A stretch of DNA of 64,000 bases, taken from contig NZ_PPCN01000008.1 of the NCBI RefSeq assembly GCF_002906165.1, positions 1 through 64,000 on the forward strand. Direction: 5' to 3'. The notes beneath the pieces were generated by a model. It was given only the letters and a program-made list of their open reading frames with translations. It had not been told where the DNA came from and made no database searches. Source of the DNA: Roseibium marinum. GTDB lineage: Bacteria > Pseudomonadota > Alphaproteobacteria > Rhizobiales > Stappiaceae. Each line of letters begins with the position of its first letter. Position 1 is the stretch's first letter. Both the position numbers and the translations under genes were made by a program. Of this stretch, positions 51,272 to 60,832 are shown piece after piece.

Positions 51272-51820
51272 ATGGCGGGCCACAGTACGGCTGCGGTTGC
51301 GTATGCCGGCAACAATCCCTTTCTGCGCGGCGTTGCGGCGATCTCGACTGTCGCCGGCTGGTGTTCCGCGGCGATGATCGTCATTGCCGTCGCCATCACC
51401 TGCCAGATGATATTCGTGCGTTTCGTGCTGAACGCCTCCACCGTCTGGCAGACCGAGGCGGTCATCTATCTCGTCATTACCGCCACGCTTGTCGGCCTTC
51501 CCTATGTTCAGCGCCTGCGCGGGCATGTGAATGTCGATCTGTTTCCTCTGTCGCTTGGCCCGCGCGCAAGATATTTTCTTGCCTGTCTGACGCTTTCCAC
51601 TTCGTCCCTGATCGTCGCCGTGATGCTCTACTACGGTTTTGAATACTGGCACTTTGCCTGGGCGCGCGGGTGGACATCGGACACGGTCTGGGGTGTCAGG
51701 CTGTGGATCCCCTATCTGTCGATCCCGGTCGGCTTCGGCCTGCTTCTTTTGCAACTGGTCGCGGATCTCTTTGCCGTCCTGACCGGACTGGAAAAACCCT
51801 TCGGATTGGAGGACGCCTGA
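51272..51820 (+). CDS. TRAP transporter small membrane subunit (DctQ)
   Basis: 182 residues with four hydrophobic helices (WCSAAMIVIAVAITCQMIFV, AVIYLVITATLVGLPYV, LACLTLSTSSLIVAVMLYYGF, WIPYLSIPVGFGLLLLQLVADL). The RLRGHVNVDL motif is the DctQ signature. GAAGGAG precedes the ATG. Its stop overlaps the DctM start. Confidence 0.9.
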   Translation: MAGHSTAAVAYAGNNPFLRGVAAISTVAGWCSAAMIVIAVAITCQMIFVRFVLNASTVWQTEAVIYLVITATLVGLPYVQRLRGHVNVDLFPLSLGPRARYFLACLTLSTSSLIVAVMLYYGFEYWHFAWARGWTSDTVWGVRLWIPYLSIPVGFGLLLLQLVADLFAVLTGLEKPFGLEDA

Positions 51821-53136
51821 TGGATCCGCTTTTTCTCGGCCTGCTGGTCGCCGTGACCACAATCCTCGTCCTGTTCTCCGGCGTCTCGGTCGCCATCGGC
51901 CTCCTGATCGTTTCGGCCGGTTTCCTACTCGCTTTCGACGGCTCGCGCTCCCTTGAATTGATGCCGGAAATCTTTTTCGGCAAGCTCGACAATTTTGCGC
52001 TCCTGTCGATCCCCATGTTCATCATCATGGGGGCCTCCATCGCCTCCACCCGGGCCGGTGCGGACCTTTACGAAGCGCTCGAGCGCTGGCTGACGCGCAT
52101 TCCCGGCGGACTGGTGGTCTCCAATCTCGGCGCCTGCGCCCTGTTCGCCGCCATGTCGGGCTCCTCGCCCGCGACCTGCGCCGCCATCGGCAAGATGGGC
52201 ATTCCGGAAATGCGCAAGCGCGGCTATCCCGATGGCGTCGCCGCCGGGTCCATTGCCGCCGGTGGCACCCTGGGCATTCTCATCCCGCCGTCGGTCACCA
52301 TGATCGTCTACGGTATCGCAACGGAAACATCGATCGGCCGCCTGTTCTTGGCCGGCGTCATTCCCGGCCTGATGCTGATGGGCCTGTTCATGGCCTGGTC
52401 GCTTTATTCGACCTGGCGAAGTGGCAACGCCAGTGTCCTGAGCGCGGGCAGCTATTCCTGGAAACAGAGATTCGAGATCCTGCCGCGCGTCCTGCCTTTC
52501 CTGGCAATCATTCTCGGTGTTCTCTACGCCATGTACGGAGGTGTCGCGACGCCATCGGAAACCGCCGCCGTGGGGGCGCTGTTGTGCCTGTTGATCGCCA
52601 TGATCATCTACAAGCTCTGGAGTCTGGCCGCCTTGTGGGTCGTTCTGCGCGACAGCACCAAGGAAAGCGTGATGATCCTTTTCATCATCGCCGCCGCGGG
52701 TGTGTTCTCCTATATGCTCTCCTCGCTGTTCATCACCCAGGCCATCGCGGAATGGATCGGAACGCTTGACGTCAACCGTTGGGTCCTGATGGCGGCCATC
52801 AACGGGTTCCTGCTGATCGCCGGCTTTTTCCTGCCGCCGGTCGCCGTCATCCTGATGGCCGCGCCGATCCTTTTGCCAATCATTGTCGCGGCCAACTTCG
52901 ACCCTGTCTGGTTCGCCGTCGTGCTGACCATCAACATGGAAATCGGCCTGATTTCCCCTCCCGTCGGCCTGAACCTTTATGTTATCAACGGCATCGCGCC
53001 CGATATCTCGCTGAAAACGATCCTCACCGGATCGCTGCCTTATGTGGCCTGCATGGTATTCGCGATCTTTTTGCTGTGCCTGTTTCCGGATCTGGCCACC
53101 TGGCTGCCCGACACTGTCATGGGAGCACCTAAATGA
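51820..53136 (+). CDS. TRAP transporter large permease subunit (DctM)
   Basis: 438 residues when started at MDPLFLGLLVAV (TGATG overlap with dctQ). It is a polytopic protein with ~12 helices, the GSSPATCAAIGKMGIPEMRKRGYPDGVAAGSIAAGGTLGILIPPSVTMIVYG motif and the duplicated second half (MEIGLISPPVGLNLYVINGIAP). It carries out Na+-driven import of the ligand delivered by DctP. It overlaps the next start (ATGA). Confidence 0.92.
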   Translation: MDPLFLGLLVAVTTILVLFSGVSVAIGLLIVSAGFLLAFDGSRSLELMPEIFFGKLDNFALLSIPMFIIMGASIASTRAGADLYEALERWLTRIPGGLVVSNLGACALFAAMSGSSPATCAAIGKMGIPEMRKRGYPDGVAAGSIAAGGTLGILIPPSVTMIVYGIATETSIGRLFLAGVIPGLMLMGLFMAWSLYSTWRSGNASVLSAGSYSWKQRFEILPRVLPFLAIILGVLYAMYGGVATPSETAAVGALLCLLIAMIIYKLWSLAALWVVLRDSTKESVMILFIIAAAGVFSYMLSSLFITQAIAEWIGTLDVNRWVLMAAINGFLLIAGFFLPPVAVILMAAPILLPIIVAANFDPVWFAVVLTINMEIGLISPPVGLNLYVINGIAPDISLKTILTGSLPYVACMVFAIFLLCLFPDLATWLPDTVMGAPK

Positions 53137-54380
53137 CCTTTCTGGCGGACATCCTCTCAACGGTGTTCGAGAGAAGATATCGCTTCAGAACATCCGACAA
53201 GACGGATGGCAGGCCGCTGGAGGCGCTCGTCGCCGACCTGATCGGTGCGACCGGCGAAGTCTCCGGCGTCACAATGGCCCGGCAGATTCTCAGCCGCTAT
53301 GCCACTCTGGACGACGATGACAAGCGGGCTTTCTTCCGTCATCTTGCCGAGGACCTGACCATCTCGGCGCCCGCGGTCCGGGCCGCGCTGGAGACCTATG
53401 AAAAAGGCCAGTCGAAGGCCAGCTATCAAGCCTTCATGGAAGCTGTCGAACCGCCCCGCCAGGAACTGATCCGCCGTCTCAACCAGGTTCCCGATGCAAC
53501 GCGCTCGCTGGTCAGGATGAGGGAGGATCTTTTGCGGCTCGGCCGTGACGACGATGCGCTGCAGGCGCTTGATATGGATTTCCGCCACCTGTTCGGAAGC
53601 TGGTTCAACCGTGGCTTCCTGGTTCTCAGGCCCATCAGCTGGGAGAGCCCTGCGCAATTGCTGGAAAAGATCATCGCCTATGAAGCAGTCCATGCGATCG
53701 ACAGCTGGGACGACCTGAGGCGCCGCCTGGAACCAGCCGACCGGCGCTGCTTCGCCTTTCTCCATCCGGCCATGCCCGACGAACCGCTGATTTTTGTCGA
53801 GGTGGCGCTGACCAGGGGCGTGCCCGGATCGATCCAGGACCTGCTTGCCGGCAACCGCGACATGATCGACGCCGAGCGCGCGGACACGGCGGTTTTCTAC
53901 TCGATTTCAAACTGCCAGGAAGGGCTCGCCGGAATTTCCTTCGGCAATTCGCTCATCAAGCAGGTCGTCACCGATCTTTCCATCGAACTGCCCGGCCTGA
54001 AGACCTTCGTCACCCTGTCACCGATCCCCGGACTGGTGCGCAAGCTCAAGAAGGACGGCAGGTCATACGACCCGGCTGACGACGAACGGATGCGGAGCCT
54101 TGCCGCGAATTATCTTCTCACCGCCAAACGCGAGGACGGCCTGCCTCTCGATCCTGTCGCCCGGTTCCATCTCGGCAACGGGGCGAAGATACACCAGGTT
54201 CATGCCCGGGCCGACATTTCGGAAAAAGGCATGCAGCAATCCGCCGGCGTCATGGTCAACTATCTCTACGACCTTGCGAAGGTTGCGCAGAACCACGAGC
54301 GCTTCGCCTCCAGCCACACCATCGCCGCATCCTCGGAAATCCGGTCGCTGAGCGCGTCCGCCGAAGAAGCTCTCGTTTAG
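53133..54380 (+). CDS. matA: Malonyl-CoA decarboxylase
   Basis: 415 residues, usual length. An N-terminal helical domain (~1-150) leads to a GNAT-like catalytic domain: FLHPAMPDEPLIFVEVALTRGVPGSIQDLL, ADTAVFYSISNCQEGLAGISFGNSLIKQVV, the conserved serine region FVTLSPIPG and the histidine region PVARFHLGNGAKIHQVHARAD. It converts malonyl-CoA to acetyl-CoA and CO2. Coupled to dctM by ATGA and followed by matB after 11 bases. Confidence 0.93.
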   Translation: MTFLADILSTVFERRYRFRTSDKTDGRPLEALVADLIGATGEVSGVTMARQILSRYATLDDDDKRAFFRHLAEDLTISAPAVRAALETYEKGQSKASYQAFMEAVEPPRQELIRRLNQVPDATRSLVRMREDLLRLGRDDDALQALDMDFRHLFGSWFNRGFLVLRPISWESPAQLLEKIIAYEAVHAIDSWDDLRRRLEPADRRCFAFLHPAMPDEPLIFVEVALTRGVPGSIQDLLAGNRDMIDAERADTAVFYSISNCQEGLAGISFGNSLIKQVVTDLSIELPGLKTFVTLSPIPGLVRKLKKDGRSYDPADDERMRSLAANYLLTAKREDGLPLDPVARFHLGNGAKIHQVHARADISEKGMQQSAGVMVNYLYDLAKVAQNHERFASSHTIAASSEIRSLSASAEEALV

Positions 54381-54391
54381 GATCGCATACC

Positions 54392-55909
54392 ATGACCAAC
54401 CCACTCTATGACCGGATGTTCGGCAAACATGCAGGCAAGGACACCCCGTTCCTTTACCTGCCGGACGGGACAGTCCTGAGTCATGCGGACTTCCTGGAAA
54501 AAGCGGCACGGATTGCCCATGTTCTGACGGAAAACGGACTGCGGCCGGGAGACCGCCTGGCCGCACAGGTCGAAAAATCGCCCATGGCGCTTGCGCTCTA
54601 CGCCGCCTGTGTTCAGGCCGGTGTCGTCTTCCTGCCGCTGAATACCGCCTACACCGTTGATGAATTGAGCTATTTCATCGAAAACAGCGGCGCCAGGACC
54701 GTCGTCTGCGATGATGCCCGCAAGACGTCGCTGGCACCGGTCGCCGCTGAAATGAACGCGCGCATTGAAACGCTGAACGCCGACGGGTCCGGCTCATTGA
54801 CCGCTCTCGCCGGGGCCATGCCCGCGAATTATCCGACCGCCGAACGGAACGAGGACGATCTCGCCGCCTTTCTTTACACCTCCGGCACCACCGGCCGGTC
54901 GAAAGGCGCGATGCTGACGCAGAAGAACCTCTTGTCCAATGCCGAAACGCTCGCTGGACACTGGCGCTTCTCGGCTGGCGACGTGCTGCTGCACGCCCTG
55001 CCGATCTTCCACACGCACGGCCTCTTCGTCGCGACCAACATCACGCTGGAAGCCGGGTCATCGATGATTTTCCTGCCAAAATTCGACGTGGATGCGATGA
55101 TAGAATGGATGCCCAGGGCGACAGCGATGATGGGCGTACCCACCTTCTACACCCGGCTGCTGCAGGATCCCAGGTTCACCCGGGACCTGACAAGTCACAT
55201 GCGTCTGTTCATTTCCGGCAGTGCACCCCTGCTTGCCGACACGCATCAGGAGTTCGAGAAGCGAACCGGTCACCGCATCCTGGAACGCTACGGGATGACC
55301 GAAACCAACATGAATACCTCCAACCCCTATGACGGCGAGCGCCGGGCCGGAACGGTCGGCTTCGCGCTGCCCGGTGTGGAGTTGAAGATCACCGATCCGG
55401 AAACCGGCGAGACCTTGCCCCAGGGGACCGTCGGCCAGATCGAGGTGCGCGGCCCCAACGTTTTCAAGGGCTATTGGCAAATGCCCGAGAAGACCGCGGC
55501 GGAACTGCGCGAAGACGGTTTCTTCATCACCGGCGACCTTGGCCTGATCGACGCCGACGGCTATGTCCATATCGTCGGCCGCAACAAGGACCTGATCATC
55601 TCCGGTGGCTACAACATCTATCCCAAGGAAATCGAACTGGTCCTCGATGCCCAGCCCGGCGTCCAGGAGAGCGCCGTCATCGGCGTGCCCCATGCCGACT
55701 TTGGCGAGACGGTTCTCGGCCTCATTGTTCCCGCCCCCGGCGAGACACCGGACCTGGAAGCGGTCATGTCGGCCGCCGGATCGTCGCTGGCACGCTTCAA
55801 GCATCCGCGCAAACTCGTCCTCGTCGACAGCCTGCCGCGCAACACGATGGGCAAGGTCCAGAAAAACGTCCTGCGGGAGCAATACGGCGACATGTTTGTG
55901 AGCGCATAA
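54392..55909 (+). CDS. matB: Malonyl-CoA synthetase
   Basis: 505 residues, an ANL-superfamily adenylate-forming ligase. The P-loop LYTSGTTGRSKGA is at ~161-173; A5 is in ERYGMTETNM; A7 in FFITGDLGLID; A8 in GRNKDLIISGGYNIYPKEIE; and the A10 lysine in PRNTMGKVQK. It joins malonate, ATP and CoA to malonyl-CoA, the first step after uptake. The gene order (matA, matB, with MatR and TRAP genes) matches malonate-using rhizobia. Confidence 0.93.
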   Translation: MTNPLYDRMFGKHAGKDTPFLYLPDGTVLSHADFLEKAARIAHVLTENGLRPGDRLAAQVEKSPMALALYAACVQAGVVFLPLNTAYTVDELSYFIENSGARTVVCDDARKTSLAPVAAEMNARIETLNADGSGSLTALAGAMPANYPTAERNEDDLAAFLYTSGTTGRSKGAMLTQKNLLSNAETLAGHWRFSAGDVLLHALPIFHTHGLFVATNITLEAGSSMIFLPKFDVDAMIEWMPRATAMMGVPTFYTRLLQDPRFTRDLTSHMRLFISGSAPLLADTHQEFEKRTGHRILERYGMTETNMNTSNPYDGERRAGTVGFALPGVELKITDPETGETLPQGTVGQIEVRGPNVFKGYWQMPEKTAAELREDGFFITGDLGLIDADGYVHIVGRNKDLIISGGYNIYPKEIELVLDAQPGVQESAVIGVPHADFGETVLGLIVPAPGETPDLEAVMSAAGSSLARFKHPRKLVLVDSLPRNTMGKVQKNVLREQYGDMFVSA

Positions 55910-55946
55910 AAAATCCGGCAGACCGCCATTGAGACGGGCTGCCGGA
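55908..55946 (-). terminator. Terminator of the dihydroxyacetone-kinase/ABC operon
   Basis: A perfect 8-bp stem TCCGGCAG (55914-55921) / CTGCCGGA (55939-55946), preceded on the plus strand by six A. On the minus strand the hairpin is therefore followed by T6, ending the minus-strand operon. The A run begins at the matB stop (55907-55909), so the two convergent operons are packed together. Confidence 0.75.
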
Positions 55947-55957
55947 AGGTTTCCCGC

Positions 55958-57604
55958 TCAAGCGGTCCGGGAGGAGAGGACCGGCTGGGCGGCAAGCTGT
56001 TCGAAAAGGCGCGCAACCGCTTCCGCGCCCGGGTCGTTATGGCCGGAAAGGTTCGCTTCGGAGACATAGCTGGCCCGCCCGGCCCGGGCGCGCGTGATGC
56101 GCGCCGTGGCATCCGCTCCCTGACGCGCCTCCCGTGCGGCCTCCCCGATACCCTTCTCCAGCGCGTTCAGCGCCGGCATCAGCGCATCGATCATGGTCCG
56201 GTCTCCGGGTTGGGCGCCGCCAACCTGCATGATCCGGTCAAGACCCGCCTTCAGCGCGCCGATCGCATTGCGTCCGCTGGAGGAGGCATCCCCGGCCGCC
56301 GCGAAGAAGATCGCCAGCAGAACACCGGACGAACCGCCCATGGTCTGGCTGAGTTCAAGACCGATCGCCCGGTAGAGCTGGGTGAGGTCGGCGAGAGGCA
56401 GTCGGTCGAGAGCCTTGATCAGCGCACGCGCGGCAGTCGCCAGCGTATTGCCCGTGTCGCCGTCCCCGGATTTGGCATCGAGCGCGTTCAGATCGGCCTC
56501 GGCCGCAATCAGGATATTGCAGCAATTCTCGATGAACCCCCGCATGTCGGCGTTCTTTGACGGCAGCGGCTGTATCGGCGCCAGGCCATCCGGCAGAGGT
56601 AGGATGGACACCGGCCCGAGCGCCAGGCAGCCCGGCCAGACCCACGGCGCCACCGGGGCTTGGAGCGCCGCCTCATCCGTCTTGCTGACCGGCAGCAGCG
56701 ATACGGAAAAACCGTGCATGTCCAGCGAGGTCATCATCGCGGCAGGCCCGATCAGCCAGCGGATCTGACCGCCGATGCGCGACAGGGTCAGCTCTTCGGC
56801 GAGCACCGCCATTTCCAGAGGTGTCGTACCACCGAGATTGTTGAGGATCGCCACATGCGGACCGGGGGTCAGACTGGGCGCCAGCCGGTCGACCACCATT
56901 GCCATGGCGGCCTTGGCATTGGAAAAATCGACCTGCTCGACACCGGCCTCTCCATGAATACCGAGGCCCAGTTCCGCCTTGCCCTTTTCGATACGCGCCT
57001 CTTTCGGAGACCCGGGGATCGTGCATGTGTCCAGTGACATGCCGATGGAGATCGCCCCGCGGATCACACGCTGCGCGGCTTCGCTCACGGTCTCCAGATC
57101 CGCCCCCTGGTCGGCCAGCGCACCGGCGATCTTGTGCACGAACAGCGTTCCGGCAACCCCGCGCGCCTGCGGCAGGTCCGGCAGGGCGACATCGTCGTCG
57201 ACGATCACCATCTTGACCTTCAAGCCGAAGGCCCGCGCCCGCTCCGCCGCCAGGCCGAAATTGAGCCGGTCGCCGGTATAATTCTTGACGATCAGCAGGC
57301 AGCCGGCCTTGCCCGTGACTGCCAGGATGCCGGCAAGGACCGCATCCACGGACGGCGAGGCGAAGACTTCTCCGCAGACGGCGGCCGTCAGCATGCCCTG
57401 CCCGACAAAACCGGCATGGCTCGGCTCGTGTCCCGAGCCGCCGCCGGAGACCAGCGCCACCTTGGATCTGTCCCAGTCGGTCCGCACCACCACCTTGATA
57501 TGCGGATAGCCGTCCAGACGGGCAAGTCGGCCACCGGCTGTCCGCAAGGTCCCGTCGATGGCCTCGGTGACGAGCGTTTCCTTCGAGTTGATGAACTGCT
57601 TCAT
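55958..57604 (-). CDS. Dihydroxyacetone kinase, ATP-dependent, DhaK-DhaL fusion
   Basis: 548 residues. DhaK domain ~1-335: SGGGSGHEPSHAGFVGQGML (substrate loop), LIVKNYTGDRLNFGLAAERA, and the covalent-substrate histidine in LGIHGEAGVEQ. DhaL domain ~355-540: DAKSGDGDTGNTLATAA (Mg-ATP-binding acidic loop) and LSQTMGGSSGVLLAIFF. It uses ATP directly like the eukaryotic and Citrobacter enzymes; no PTS partner lies nearby. As the last gene of an ABC operon it probably phosphorylates the imported triose or a sugar-like ketose. Confidence 0.9.
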   Translation of the reverse strand: MKQFINSKETLVTEAIDGTLRTAGGRLARLDGYPHIKVVVRTDWDRSKVALVSGGGSGHEPSHAGFVGQGMLTAAVCGEVFASPSVDAVLAGILAVTGKAGCLLIVKNYTGDRLNFGLAAERARAFGLKVKMVIVDDDVALPDLPQARGVAGTLFVHKIAGALADQGADLETVSEAAQRVIRGAISIGMSLDTCTIPGSPKEARIEKGKAELGLGIHGEAGVEQVDFSNAKAAMAMVVDRLAPSLTPGPHVAILNNLGGTTPLEMAVLAEELTLSRIGGQIRWLIGPAAMMTSLDMHGFSVSLLPVSKTDEAALQAPVAPWVWPGCLALGPVSILPLPDGLAPIQPLPSKNADMRGFIENCCNILIAAEADLNALDAKSGDGDTGNTLATAARALIKALDRLPLADLTQLYRAIGLELSQTMGGSSGVLLAIFFAAAGDASSSGRNAIGALKAGLDRIMQVGGAQPGDRTMIDALMPALNALEKGIGEAAREARQGADATARITRARAGRASYVSEANLSGHNDPGAEAVARLFEQLAAQPVLSSRTA

Positions 57605-57615
57605 ATCCCGTCTCC

Positions 57616-58611
57616 TCAGGCGATACGCGCGCCGCTGGCGTCAAAGAAAAGCGGTTTGCGCGGTTGAATGGCGACGGTATCGCCAGGTTCATAATTCTTG
57701 CGGTTTTCCGAAAGGGTGACGATGTCATGGCCTTCGAGCGAGAGATGCAGACGGATCTGGTCGCCAAGATGCTCCACCCGCCTCACATCGCAGGCCTTGC
57801 CCTCCCCTTGCGAAATATGCTCCGGCCGCAGACCGATTGTTTTCGCGCCGGTCGGCGCTCCGGCGAACATGTCCGCGGGCAGCACATTGATCCGGGGCTG
57901 ACCGAGGCGCCCCGCCACATAAAGATTGACCGGATTTTCATAGATCTCCCGCGGTGACCCGAACTGCACCAGCCTGCCCTGATCGAGAACCCCGACATGG
58001 GTTGCCATGGTCATCGCCTCGATCTGGTCATGGGTGACGTAGAGCAGCGTCGCGCCCGTGTTTTCCTGGATGCGCTTCAGCTCGATACGCAGGTCCGAGC
58101 GCAGTTTCGCATCCAGCGAACTCAGAGGTTCGTCCATCAGGTAGATGGACGGATTACGCACCAGCGCCCGGCCGATGGAGACGCGCTGCATCTCGCCGCC
58201 GGAGAGATTTGTCGCCCGGTTGTTGAGCTTGTGCGAAATCTTCAGGACTTCAGCGACTTCCGCCACCTTGCGGTCGATCAGGTCCTCCGGCGTCTTCAGA
58301 AGCGGTGAGCGCAGCGGAAAGGCCAGGTTGTCCCTGACACTCAGATGCGGATAAAGCGAATACTGCTGGAACACCATGGCGACGTTGCGCTGCGCCGGCG
58401 TATCCTTGACCACCGACCGCCCGCTAATTACCACATCCCCCGTATCGGGCTGTTCCAGCCCGGCGATCAGCCGCAGGATCGTCGTCTTGCCGGCGCCCGT
58501 CGGGCCGAGCAGCGTGACGAAAGCCCCATTCGGAATGCTCATGGTAACCTTATCGACGGCGAGTGTGGCCCCGAAGGATTTCGAGAGCCCGGAAAGCTTG
58601 ACCTCAGACAT
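57616..58611 (-). CDS. ABC transporter ATP-binding protein (CUT1/MalK-type), second copy
   Basis: 331 residues. Walker A GPTGAGKTTILRL, signature LSGGEMQRVSIGRAL, Walker B IYLMDEPLSSLD, and a C-terminal TOBE-like regulatory half (IGLRPEHISQGE). It overlaps the preceding ATPase gene by 8 nt. Two different ATPases in one operon suggest a heterodimer, as in several polyol/glycerol ABC systems. Confidence 0.9.
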   Translation of the reverse strand: MSEVKLSGLSKSFGATLAVDKVTMSIPNGAFVTLLGPTGAGKTTILRLIAGLEQPDTGDVVISGRSVVKDTPAQRNVAMVFQQYSLYPHLSVRDNLAFPLRSPLLKTPEDLIDRKVAEVAEVLKISHKLNNRATNLSGGEMQRVSIGRALVRNPSIYLMDEPLSSLDAKLRSDLRIELKRIQENTGATLLYVTHDQIEAMTMATHVGVLDQGRLVQFGSPREIYENPVNLYVAGRLGQPRINVLPADMFAGAPTGAKTIGLRPEHISQGEGKACDVRRVEHLGDQIRLHLSLEGHDIVTLSENRKNYEPGDTVAIQPRKPLFFDASGARIA

Positions 58612-59701
58612 GGGACAGCACTCCCTCGTTCAGCTCCGACCGCAACGCCCTGCCTGTCTGGTTGTCGAACAGCGTGACGGCGGCGCCATGGAATTCCAGA
58701 CCGACATTTTCTCCCGCCCGGACCGGCTGATCCGAGGGGATCCGCGCCTTCAATTCTCCGTTGCCGGTGTTCAGTGTCACGATCTGCGTCGTGCCGAGAT
58801 ATTCACTGGCGATCACCTCGCCGCGATAGGTTCCGCCGTCGCTCAGGGAAATGTGCTCCGGCCGGATGCCGTACACCAGGTCGCCCTCAAACGGTTCCTG
58901 CAACCTTGGCACCTCAAGTTCCTCGTGATGCACGACAACTGTGTTGGAACCTGCATGCACCTGCCCGTGAAACCTCAGGAAATTCATTGACGGCGAACCG
59001 ATGAAATCGGCGACGAACATGGTGGCCGGCTTGTCGTAGATGTCCCTCGGTGTGCCGAACTGCTCGATCACCCCGTGGTTCATGACGACGATCTTGTCGC
59101 CCATCTGCATGGCTTCAAGCTGGTCGTGGGTCACATAGACCGTGGTTGCATTCATGCGATCATGCAGCGCGCGCAACTCCTCCGCCATGTGTTCGCGGAA
59201 CTCGGCGTCGAGCGCGCCGAGCGGCTCATCCATCATGAAGGCCTTGGGATCGCGGACGATGGCGCGCCCCAGCGCCACCCGTTGCCGGTCGCCGCCGGAC
59301 AGCCCGCTCACCGGACGGTCGAGAATGTCGCCAATGCCCAGGATGCGGGAGACCTCATCGACCTTTTCCGCGACCTGCTGTTTCGGCATGCCCTGGCTGA
59401 CCAGCGGATAGCTGATGTTCCTGCGCACGTTCATATGCGGATAAAGGGCGAACATCTGGAAGACGAAAGCGATGTCCCGCTTGCGCGCCGGTCTCTGCCC
59501 GACTTCCTCCCCGTCGATATAGATCTCTCCGGAGGTCGGCAGTTCCAGCCCGGCGATCATCCTGAGCGTGGTGGTCTTGCCGCAGCCGGATGGCCCCAGC
59601 AGCATGAAGAACTCTCCGTCCTCGATCTTGAAGGAGGAAGACTGCACGGCCGTGAAGTCGCCGAACTCCTTCCTGAGGTTTCTGATCACGATTTCGGCCA
59701 T
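58604..59701 (-). CDS. ABC transporter ATP-binding protein (CUT1/MalK-type), first copy
   Basis: 365 residues. Walker A GPSGCGKTTTLRM, signature LSGGDRQRVALGRA, Walker B AFMMDEPLGALD, and a C-terminal TOBE/OB region (YGIRPEHISLSDGG). It is clearly different in sequence from the second ATPase, so it is not a recent duplicate. It is coupled within the operon. Confidence 0.92.
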   Translation of the reverse strand: MAEIVIRNLRKEFGDFTAVQSSSFKIEDGEFFMLLGPSGCGKTTTLRMIAGLELPTSGEIYIDGEEVGQRPARKRDIAFVFQMFALYPHMNVRRNISYPLVSQGMPKQQVAEKVDEVSRILGIGDILDRPVSGLSGGDRQRVALGRAIVRDPKAFMMDEPLGALDAEFREHMAEELRALHDRMNATTVYVTHDQLEAMQMGDKIVVMNHGVIEQFGTPRDIYDKPATMFVADFIGSPSMNFLRFHGQVHAGSNTVVVHHEELEVPRLQEPFEGDLVYGIRPEHISLSDGGTYRGEVIASEYLGTTQIVTLNTGNGELKARIPSDQPVRAGENVGLEFHGAAVTLFDNQTGRALRSELNEGVLSHV

Positions 59702-59705
59702 GGCG

Positions 59706-59894
59706 TTATTCCGGAAAATGGCTGACGACGAGGAACATCACCGTTCCGGTCAGCGTGACAATGAAGGAATAGGTGTAGGCCCACAGGACCAGGGGCTGCA
59801 TCAGCATGATCACGCCAACGGCAATCAGCAGGGATGCGAGCAGTTCCCAGGCCCCGCGGCGGAAGCGGAACAGACCGCTGATGAAGGCGCTCAT
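59706..59894 (-). CDS. Small membrane protein of the ABC operon (62 aa)
   Basis: Two hydrophobic segments (WELLASLLIAVGVIMLMQPLVLWAY and FIVTLTGTVMFLVVSHF) with a basic N-terminus (FISGLFRFRRG). The ATG overlaps the permease stop by 4 nt and the gene ends 4 nt before the first ATPase. Small membrane genes occur at this position in some polyol/glycerol-type ABC operons, e.g. with DUF2160 proteins; this one is shorter and not clearly in that family. Confidence 0.7.
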   Translation of the reverse strand: MSAFISGLFRFRRGAWELLASLLIAVGVIMLMQPLVLWAYTYSFIVTLTGTVMFLVVSHFPE

Positions 59895-60832
59895 TTGCGT
59901 ACCGCTCCAAAGGTAATTCCGCGCAGGAGATGCTTGCGCAGCAAGATGGTGAACACCATGACCGGCACCAGGAACAGCGTCGCGCCCGCCGCCACCGCCG
60001 GCCAGTCCTGGCCGCCAACGCCGATAATGGTTGGAATGAAGGGGGGTGCGGTCTGGGCCGTGCCGGAAGTAAGCAGCACCGCGAAGGCATATTCGTTCCA
60101 CGAGAAGATCAGGCAGAAGATGGCGGTCGATGCGATCCCCGTGGCCGCCTGCGGCAGCACGACCTTGTAGAAGGCCTGAAACCGCGTATAGCCGTCGATG
60201 AGCGCCGCCTCCTCGTATTCGCGCGGAATCTCGTCGATGAACCCCTTCAAGAGCCAGACCGCAAGCGAGATATTCACCGCCGTATAAAGCAGGATCATGC
60301 CCAGATGGGTATCCGACAACCCGAGGGTTCTGAACATCAGGAAGATCGGAATGGCGACCGCGATCGGCGGCATCATCCGTGTCGACAGGATGAAGAACAG
60401 GAGATCGTCCTTCATCGGCACCTTGAACCTGGAAAAGGCATAGGCGGCCAGTGTCCCGAGGAAGACCGACAGGAATGTCGACCCGAAACCGATGATCACG
60501 GAGTTGAGGAACCGCTCGCCGTAGCGGGACGGACCGGCGATCACCATATCGCGGTTGCGGACGATCTGTTCATACCAGGAGGCGGGTGGCGGCAGGGCTT
60601 CCAACTGTTCAGCCGTGACCCGCGTGCGGGTGGTGAAGAGGTTCACATAGCCTTCCAGAGACGGCTCGAAGAGCACCTTCGGCGGATAGGCGATGGCATC
60701 GACGGGCGACTTGAACCCGGTTGTCAGGATCCAGACCAGTGGCAGCAGCGTGATGACCGCATAGGCGATGACCAGCGTACCGGCCACCCACTTCTGCCGC
60801 GAAGACGGTTCGGTGATCGAATAGCTGCTCAT
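59891..60832 (-). CDS. ABC transporter permease (MalG-type)
   Basis: 313 residues when started at MSSYSITEPSSRQKWVAG. Six helices, and the EAA loop EYEEAALIDGYTRFQAFYKVVLPQAATGI that contacts the ATPase. CUT1 (carbohydrate) family, second permease. It has an insertion (TTRTRVTAEQLEALPPPASWYEQIVRN) in the first periplasmic loop. The ATG overlaps the first permease by 4 nt. Confidence 0.92.
   Translation of the reverse strand: MSSYSITEPSSRQKWVAGTLVIAYAVITLLPLVWILTTGFKSPVDAIAYPPKVLFEPSLEGYVNLFTTRTRVTAEQLEALPPPASWYEQIVRNRDMVIAGPSRYGERFLNSVIIGFGSTFLSVFLGTLAAYAFSRFKVPMKDDLLFFILSTRMMPPIAVAIPIFLMFRTLGLSDTHLGMILLYTAVNISLAVWLLKGFIDEIPREYEEAALIDGYTRFQAFYKVVLPQAATGIASTAIFCLIFSWNEYAFAVLLTSGTAQTAPPFIPTIIGVGGQDWPAVAAGATLFLVPVMVFTILLRKHLLRGITFGAVRK

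Noticed and set aside
51925..53160. Minus-strand frame of 411 codons
   Set aside because: Antisense shadow of the DctM gene, dominated by Gln/Asp/Gly/Arg runs.
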